Below, piece by piece: positions 59,448 through 64,000 of a DNA stretch of 64,000 bases (the stretch's first letter is position 1; each line of letters begins with the position of its first letter). The stretch comes from Parvibaculum sp039973015 (GTDB lineage Bacteria > Pseudomonadota > Alphaproteobacteria > Parvibaculales > Parvibaculaceae). A model generated the notes under the pieces. That model was not told the DNA's origin and searched no databases. It saw only the letters and a list, made by a program, of their open reading frames with translations. The stretch lies in contig NZ_JBDWLT010000007.1 of NCBI RefSeq assembly GCF_039973015.1, forward strand, positions 186,001 to 250,000. The letters are read 5' to 3'. Position numbers and translations under genes: made by a program.

Positions 59448-59848
59448 GAGCCTCGCTCCGTCATGATCGTCACTTGCTCGACGCCCGCCTCGCGCAATCC
59501 TTCCATCAGTTCGAGTACCGCGTCCGCCGGTGCATTCGCATCCGCCTTGATCGCGACTCGCTTCGTATTGCTATCCTTCAGGTGCTTTTCCATCATCACG
59601 CCCGAAAGCTTCGCATCCATCACCCGGTCGCCGAGCCAGATGAACCCGTCCGCTTCCACAATCAGTGTCGTCGGCACATCCTTCTCGCGGTCATTCAGCG
59701 CCCCTTCCGGCAGCGACACCGCGATATTCTCGGATGGCTGCATCGTGCCTGCGAGCAGGAAGAAGATGAGCAGCAGGAACACCACGTTGATCAGCGGCAC
59801 CAGCGTCTCGAATTGCCTGCGCGGCGGCTCTTCGTCGAAATCGATCAT
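59444..59848 (-). CDS. ExbD/TolR-family protein with Asn in place of the conserved Asp
   Basis: A 134-residue protein with one membrane helix after RRQFETLVPLINVVFLLLIFFLLAG. In ExbD the helix normally has PxxD; the equivalent position is N21 here, so the main proton-binding residue is lost. The C-terminal periplasmic domain is intact (VSLPEGALNDREKDVPTTLIVEADGFIWLGDRVM and ending VLELMEGLREAGVEQVTIMTE). It lies directly after a normal ExbD with a 4-base overlap. Confidence 0.9.
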   Translation of the reverse strand: MIDFDEEPPRRQFETLVPLINVVFLLLIFFLLAGTMQPSENIAVSLPEGALNDREKDVPTTLIVEADGFIWLGDRVMDAKLSGVMMEKHLKDSNTKRVAIKADANAPADAVLELMEGLREAGVEQVTIMTERGS

Positions 59849-60252
59849 TTTGTGATCTTCTCCACGCGTGCCGTACCGACATTCTTCGCACCCGACTCTC
59901 GCGCTGCTTCCACCGCGGCGACGAGCGCCTGTGTGCGCGATCCCTTCTCGGCGAGAATAGTGACGGTAATGTCCTTGCGCTCTCCGATGGCCGTCTTCAG
60001 CCCTTCGGGCAATGCCCTGCGTTCAATCGGCGTTCCGTCGATGGCGATGGTGCCATCGCCGTTCAGCCAGATTTCCACCACACGCGCATCCTTCGGCAGA
60101 TCGTCCGCGCTGGGCGCAGGCGTTACCACCGACAGCGACTGCGTCTGCAGAAACGATGTCGTCAGCATGAAGAAGATGAGCAGCAGGAACACCACATCGA
60201 TCAGCGGCGTCAGGCTGGCCATCCCTCGCTTCCGGGTTGGGGCCTCGAACAT
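59845..60252 (-). CDS. ExbD/TolR-family biopolymer transport protein
   Basis: A 135-residue protein. The start at ATG 60252 (MFEAPTRKRG) has CGGGAG upstream. The membrane helix contains TPLIDVVFLLLIFFML with the conserved Asp D19. The C-terminal domain has DARVVEIWLNGDGTIAIDGTPIE and ends in ALVAAVEAARESGAKNVGTARVEKITK. It lies between the ExbB-like gene and the second ExbD; with its intact Asp it should carry the proton path. Confidence 0.93.
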   Translation of the reverse strand: MFEAPTRKRGMASLTPLIDVVFLLLIFFMLTTSFLQTQSLSVVTPAPSADDLPKDARVVEIWLNGDGTIAIDGTPIERRALPEGLKTAIGERKDITVTILAEKGSRTQALVAAVEAARESGAKNVGTARVEKITK

Positions 60253-60274
60253 GCTCGGAACTCCCGTCAGGCCG

Positions 60275-61063
60275 TTATTGTGCCGCCCGGGACTGGGAAG
60301 ACCCCGGCCTTGCATGCAGCGCCGCGATCACACGCGATGAACCATCCCGCATCGAGAGCCGCACCTGATCGACCTTGCCTTCGAGAAGATTGAGCGCAGT
60401 GATCGCAGGCAGCGCCACGATAAGGCCGACGGCAGTCGTCAGCAGCGCCACCCAGATGCCGCCCGAAAGCAGCGCCGGGTCGACTTGCGTGCCCGCCGCC
60501 TCAAGGCTCTGGAAAGCGTTGATCATGCCGATAACCGTGCCAAGCAGACCGAGTAGCGGCGAGATATTGCCGATCACCTCAAGCCAGCGCAGATAGCGTT
60601 GCAACGAGCCGAGCTCCATCGTGCCCACGCGCTGGATTTCCGCCGCCACGTCCTCGTCGCGCAGATCGCCGCGCATCTTCGCGCGAACGCCCGATGCCAT
60701 CGCGCGCGCAAGCGGCGTCTTGTGCTTCTTCAGGATTTCGAGCGACCCGCCCAGATCTCCTCGCTCGATCTTGTCGACAGCCGGATCGACAAAGCCGCGC
60801 CGGGACAGCCCCGATGTCCAGAACTGGACGATTTTGAGCAGGATGATCGCCGCGGAAATCACGGAAAGCACCAGCAGGATCGCAACAATGGGACCGCCCT
60901 TGTCGATCAGCGAACCGATCGAGTACCAGACGTCGCCGCTTCCTCCCTGCGCGATGATGTCGGCCGCGCCGCCCGTCGTGGCGCTGGCCGCGCCATCGGC
61001 GGCAGCAGAGGTTCCCTCAGCCGCGCCATTGGCGGCATCCACGCTTGTTGCTTCTTCAGGCAT
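60275..61063 (-). CDS. ExbB/TolQ-family proton channel protein
   Basis: A 262-residue inner-membrane protein of the MotA/TolQ/ExbB family. An Ala/Ser/Gly/Asp-rich N-terminal ~45 residues precede the three helices, with AILLVLSVISAAIILLKIVQFW first and then GNISPLLGLLGTVIGMINAFQ and LLTTAVGLIVALPAITALNLLEG. The TxxxxP/T region of helix 3 is present. Together with two ExbD proteins and a TonB-like protein it forms a Ton-type energy transducer. The gene leads the operon and is divergent from a MarR gene. Confidence 0.93.
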   Translation of the reverse strand: MPEEATSVDAANGAAEGTSAAADGAASATTGGAADIIAQGGSGDVWYSIGSLIDKGGPIVAILLVLSVISAAIILLKIVQFWTSGLSRRGFVDPAVDKIERGDLGGSLEILKKHKTPLARAMASGVRAKMRGDLRDEDVAAEIQRVGTMELGSLQRYLRWLEVIGNISPLLGLLGTVIGMINAFQSLEAAGTQVDPALLSGGIWVALLTTAVGLIVALPAITALNLLEGKVDQVRLSMRDGSSRVIAALHARPGSSQSRAAQ

Positions 61064-61173
61064 ATATTTGCTCCTCCCGGGGACGCATCCCCAACCCCCA
61101 ACCCGTGTTTACTGCCCGTTTGCCCGGAAGCCTCCTCCCCGGTATTAACGGGTGACGACCGGCGGATTTTTTA

Positions 61174-61188
61174 GTAAATTTTGTTTAC
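61174..61188. promoter_or_regulatory. short inverted repeat in the exbB/marR divergent region
   Basis: GTAAA-TTTTG-TTTAC is a perfect 5-bp inverted repeat about 110 bases before the ExbB-like start. It is a possible operator half of the same region as the longer repeat at 61222-61251. Confidence 0.35.
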
Positions 61189-61221
61189 GAAATCACCGCT
61201 GCGCGGGAAAATCAAGCGCTT

Positions 61222-61251
61222 CGACAAAAAACAGCACATCATTTTTTGTCG
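61222..61251. promoter_or_regulatory. 30-bp inverted repeat in the exbB/marR divergent promoter
   Basis: CGACAAAAAA (61222-61231) and TTTTTTGTCG (61242-61251) are perfect 10-bp complements with a 10-base spacer. The site lies 85 bases upstream of the MarR GTG start and 159 bases upstream of the ExbB-like start. A MarR-type regulator acting on the divergent operon is the natural hypothesis. The stem plus T-run could also act as a terminator. Confidence 0.5.
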
Positions 61252-61335
61252 TTGGCCAAATTGCGCAACGGCTCCGTCTTGATACTGTCACTTTGCGTCC
61301 TTTTTCGTGACGCAGCGGGACTGAGGGGCACGACC

Positions 61336-61848
61336 GTGAAAAAGAATGCCGCGAAAGCGGTAAAGCCGGAAGCCGAAACACCCGATGTCTTCTCACCGGA
61401 GCATTTTCTCCGTGCGATCACGGATGTCGGCACCATGCTTGCGACGGTCTATGACCGCCGCACCGGCCTCACCCGCAACCAGACGCGAATCGTCGTCGAG
61501 CTTCTGGAACGCGACGGGCAGACCCAGACCGAGCTCGCCAACGCGCTTTTGATCCACAAGGTTTCCGTCGGCATCTATGTCAGCGAACTGGAGCAAATGG
61601 GGCTGGCGGAGCGCCGCAACCATCCCACCGACGGGCGCGCAAAGTGCATCTATCTGACGCCGCTGCTGCATGCAAACAAGCATATCGGCCAGGATCACTA
61701 TCAGCGCATCCATGCCGCCGCGATCGACGGCATCGGCCGCGAGGATTACCTCACCATGCTGAAGGCAATGGAACGGATGCGCGATAATCTCGTCGAACTC
61801 GACGCTTCCGAAAAAGCGGCCGAAAAAGCCGGCGCGAAAACGGACTAG
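61336..61848 (+). CDS. MarR-family transcriptional regulator
   Basis: A 170-residue winged-helix regulator. The HTH region is QTQTELANALLIHKVSVGIYVSELEQMGLAERRNHPTDGRAKCIYLT (about 73-119). The N-terminal 20 residues are Ala/Lys-rich. I prefer GTG 61336, preceded by GAGGGG, over TTG 61246. It is divergent from the ExbB-ExbD-TonB-like operon, and the shared region contains two inverted repeats, so it may control the operon and itself. Confidence 0.87.
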   Translation: MKKNAAKAVKPEAETPDVFSPEHFLRAITDVGTMLATVYDRRTGLTRNQTRIVVELLERDGQTQTELANALLIHKVSVGIYVSELEQMGLAERRNHPTDGRAKCIYLTPLLHANKHIGQDHYQRIHAAAIDGIGREDYLTMLKAMERMRDNLVELDASEKAAEKAGAKTD

Positions 61849-62360
61849 CCGGCCGGCGGCAGGCAGTTATAGCCGCCGCGGTGATAAAGCAGCGGCCGGC
61901 CGCCATCGACATAATCGAATTTCAGCACACGCCCCACCATGATCACATGGTCGCCCGCGTCGTGCCGCGCGTCGATCTCGCATTCGAAATGCGCCAGTGC
62001 TTCCTTGAGCGCGGGAATGCCGCTGCTGCCCTCAAGGACTTCGATGCCTTCCAGGCTGTGATCGCCCTTCATCGCAAGACGCGACGACACTTCCGTATGT
62101 TCCTCGCGAAGCACGTTCACCGTGAAATGCGTCGCCTTCACGAAGACGTCCAGCGTGTCGGATTTCTTGTCGAGGCACCACAGAACCAGCGGCGGATCGA
62201 GCGAGACGGAGGAAAAAGAATTGACCGTAATGCCGATCGGGTCTTTCCCCGCCTCACGCGTCGTCACCACGGCAACGCCCGTCGTGAAGCAGCCGAGCGC
62301 ATTGCGGAACTTCCGCACGTCATGCGCGCCACCTTCTTTCACCATCGTTTCGGCCGTCAT
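61845..62360 (-). CDS. flavin reductase domain protein
   Basis: A 171-residue NAD(P)H:flavin reductase-like protein (FMN-binding split barrel). The core reads VRKFRNALGCFTTGVAVVTTREAGKDPIGITVNSFSSVSLDPPLVLWCLDKKS, then FTVNVLREEH and FECEIDARHDAGDHVIMVGRVL. It supplies reduced flavin to a two-component monooxygenase, but no oxygenase gene is adjacent. Its stop overlaps the MarR gene's stop by 4 bases (convergent). The start is uncertain (62360, 62381 or 62345). Confidence 0.85.
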   Translation of the reverse strand: MTAETMVKEGGAHDVRKFRNALGCFTTGVAVVTTREAGKDPIGITVNSFSSVSLDPPLVLWCLDKKSDTLDVFVKATHFTVNVLREEHTEVSSRLAMKGDHSLEGIEVLEGSSGIPALKEALAHFECEIDARHDAGDHVIMVGRVLKFDYVDGGRPLLYHRGGYNCLPPAG

Positions 62361-62635
62361 CTGGTGCTGAACTCCCTGCATTCGCCCCGTTTCGGCGAAA
62401 TCGCGCCTGCGGCTTTCCGCCAAGTCAACAAACTCTTAATTTTATTCAGCCTTTGGGTGTAAGCCACCCGCAAGCGGCCGCGCAACACCATCCCGCGCAA
62501 AGCCGCTGTCTTTCACGCAAAACGTATTGGTTAAACCGGCTGTTAAGACGCCGCCCGCAACAATGCGGCAAGAGATGGGGCGGGCTCGCTGATTGTCGGC
62601 AACCGCGGATAACCTGCAAGAAAGTGCTTGGGCAT

Positions 62636-63499
62636 ATGCGGCTGGTCGTTGGCATCCTGTTGGTTCTGGTGAGTGTGTTCGGCGGCTATGCCGCTATGGG
62701 TGCTCATCTGGAGGTTCTTTGGCAGCCTTTCGAGGGGGTCATCATTCTCGGTGCCGCCATGGGCGCCTTCATCATCGCCAATCCGCCGGCGGTCCTGAAA
62801 AGCATCGGCAGCCTGTTCGGCACCCTCTTTCGCGGTCCCCGCTACGACAAGACGGCCTATCTCGAACTCCTCGGCCTGCAATACACCCTCTTCAAGCTCG
62901 CCAAGAGCAAGGGCAACCTCGCCCTCGAAGCCCATGTCGAGAACCCGTCCGACAGCACGATCTTCTCCCAGTTTCCGAAGTTCTCCTCCGACCATCACTC
63001 CGTGGAGTTCATGTGCGACTACCTGCGCATGATCACGCTGGGCACTGAAAATGCGCACGAACTCGAAGCGCTGATGGACGAGGAACTCGAAACGCACCAT
63101 CAGGAGCGCGAACGTATCGTCGGCGCCGTGCAGGCCCTGGCAGACGGCACGCCCGCTCTCGGCATCGTCGCCGCCGTGCTCGGCGTCATCAAGACGATGG
63201 GCTCCATCGACCAGCCGCCGGAAGTGCTCGGCCATCTCATCGGCGGCGCCCTCGTCGGCACCTTCCTCGGTGTGTTCGTGGCCTATGGCTTCTTCGCACC
63301 GATGGCTCAGTCGCTCCGCAACATCTACGAAGCCGAATCCAAATATTACCTGTCGATGAAGGCCGGCCTCCTCGCCCACATGGCCGGTTATGCGCCTGCC
63401 GTCTCCATCGAATTCGCCCGCAAGGCATTGATGTCGGATGTCCGTCCCACCTTCATCGAAGTGGAACAGTCGACCGCCGCCCTGCAACCCGCCGGCTGA
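62636..63499 (+). CDS. motA: flagellar motor stator protein MotA
   Basis: A 287-residue inner-membrane protein with four helices. It forms with MotB the proton channel that drives the flagellum. Features: LVVGILLVLVSVFGGYAAMGAHLEVLWQPFEGVIILGAAMGAFI at the N-terminus, a long cytoplasmic loop with the conserved charged residues, and PALGIVAAVLGVIKTMGSIDQPPEVLGHLIGGALVGTFLGVFVAYGF, the channel-lining pair. The start is ATG 62636. It is followed 31 bp later by motB. Confidence 0.95.
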   Translation: MRLVVGILLVLVSVFGGYAAMGAHLEVLWQPFEGVIILGAAMGAFIIANPPAVLKSIGSLFGTLFRGPRYDKTAYLELLGLQYTLFKLAKSKGNLALEAHVENPSDSTIFSQFPKFSSDHHSVEFMCDYLRMITLGTENAHELEALMDEELETHHQERERIVGAVQALADGTPALGIVAAVLGVIKTMGSIDQPPEVLGHLIGGALVGTFLGVFVAYGFFAPMAQSLRNIYEAESKYYLSMKAGLLAHMAGYAPAVSIEFARKALMSDVRPTFIEVEQSTAALQPAG

Positions 63500-63530
63500 T
63501 CCCGGCAATTTGAAAAGCGTGTAGCCGCAA

Positions 63531-64000
63531 ATGGCGTCGAACGAACAGCCCATCATCATCAAGAAGGTCAAGAAGGTCGTCCACGGCCATCACGGCGGCG
63601 CGTGGAAGATCGCCTATGCCGACTTCGTGACCGCCATGATGGCCTTCTTCCTGCTGATGTGGCTCATCAGCATGACGACGCCGGAACAGAAGCAGGGCCT
63701 CGCCGACTATTTCGCCCCCTCCAATGTCAGCCGCTCCACCAGCGGCGCGGGCGGCATCATGGGCGGCACCGCCTTCGACGAAACCGGCGCGCGCATGCCC
63801 GGCACCAAGCCCCAGGTCGTCATGACGATCTCGACGCCGGCACAGCCCAAAAGTCCCGAGACCGCGAAGAAGGAAGCCGAGCGCACCGCCGAGATGAACG
63901 AGCTGATGAAGCAGATGTCGGCGCGCGACCATCGCAATTTCCAGAGCGCCGCCGAAAGCATCCGCCAGTCGATGCGCGACAACCCGGACCTCGCCGAACT
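63531..64000 (+). CDS. motB: flagellar motor protein MotB (3' truncated by window edge)
   Basis: The frame runs open from ATG 63531 to the end of the window (156 residues visible). It opens MASNEQPIIIKKVKKVVHGHHGGAWKIAYADFVTAMMAFFLLMWLISMTTPEQKQGL. The membrane helix carries YADFVTAM with the proton-carrying Asp. The plug region GLADYFAP follows, then a periplasmic linker. The OmpA-like peptidoglycan-binding domain lies outside the window. It is co-oriented with motA. Confidence 0.95.
   Translation, partial: MASNEQPIIIKKVKKVVHGHHGGAWKIAYADFVTAMMAFFLLMWLISMTTPEQKQGLADYFAPSNVSRSTSGAGGIMGGTAFDETGARMPGTKPQVVMTISTPAQPKSPETAKKEAERTAEMNELMKQMSARDHRNFQSAAESIRQSMRDNPDLAE

Noticed and set aside
61246..61335. 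Longer MarR start at TTG 61246
   Set aside because: It would run through the inverted repeat and promoter region. GTG 61336 has a ribosome site at the right distance.
1..64000. CRISPR arrays, prophage or transposase genes
   Set aside because: No regularly spaced direct repeats and no phage or transposase proteins were found on either strand. The repeats seen are palindromic intergenic units.

Overview
The window is 64 kb of dense, GC-rich chromosome from an alphaproteobacterium, most likely of the Rhizobiales/Hyphomicrobiales type. A Parvibaculum-like genus is my guess from gene content and is not proven. The markers are a C4-pathway 5-aminolevulinate synthase, a MucR/Ros regulator, an LdtR-type MarR regulator beside an L,D-transpeptidase, a RibB with a cysteine-less second domain (RibBX type), small alphaproteobacterial families (DUF2842, DUF6898), a bc1-assembly chaperone next to yceD-plsX-fabH-ihfA, and several interspersed palindromic repeats of kinds seen in Rhizobiales. 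About 70 protein genes and two tRNAs (Glu-UUC, Pro-GGG) are supported. I see no prophage, transposase, CRISPR array, rRNA or plasmid gene.

Layout. 1-6.1 kb: end of a MobA-like nucleotidyltransferase, a small membrane protein, a GH13 alpha-glucosidase, an SDR-fold protein with halohydrin dehalogenase fingerprints, a sirtuin, a glyoxalase and a PAS protein. 6.1-8.7 kb: tRNA-Glu and three sugar genes (RmlC-like epimerase, GFO/IDH dehydrogenase, GT2 glycosyltransferase). 8.7-16.7 kb, minus strand: recJ, a dicarboxylate symporter, glpX, hom, an aminotransferase and a lipoprotein. 16.9-20.7 kb: PHA synthase with a basic N-terminal tail, an AT-rich HEPN-like gene, a repeat element and an EamA transporter. 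20.8-28.7 kb: argC, rplM-rpsI, a thioesterase, a GNAT, an enoyl-CoA hydratase with a CoA-binding protein, metY, a cluster of repeats, ctaA and DUF2842. 28.7-34 kb: a 27-residue membrane peptide, tRNA-Pro, and the block CBP3 chaperone-yceD-plsX-fabH-ihfA-merR, with bamE divergent. 34-46 kb, minus strand: a stress protein, a Kef-type antiporter, H+-pyrophosphatase, then glyA-nrdR-ribD-ribE-ribBX-ribH-nusB-thiL. 46-51.4 kb: a MucR protein lacking zinc histidines, DUF6898, hemA, glpQ, and ldtP with ldtR. 51.5-58.5 kb: a valine/isobutyryl-CoA degradation trio, hemB, a TetR regulator, and ornithine decarboxylase with a beta-hydroxyacid dehydrogenase. 58.6-64 kb: an ExbB-ExbD-ExbD-TonB-like operon, a MarR regulator, a flavin reductase, and motA with the start of motB.

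How the genes work together. Most of the window is housekeeping: riboflavin, haem, branched-chain and aspartate-family amino acids, fatty-acid initiation and ribosomal proteins. The most unusual items are the candidate halohydrin dehalogenase (2693-3427) and the Ton-like operon (58605-61063). In that operon the second ExbD has Asn where the proton-carrying Asp is expected, and the TonB-like protein ends in a four-cysteine domain unlike the TonB fold. Also notable are the zinc-less MucR, the RibBX, the extended PhaC, the HEPN-like insertion, the small membrane peptide behind tRNA-Pro, and a set of near-perfect inverted repeats in promoter regions.
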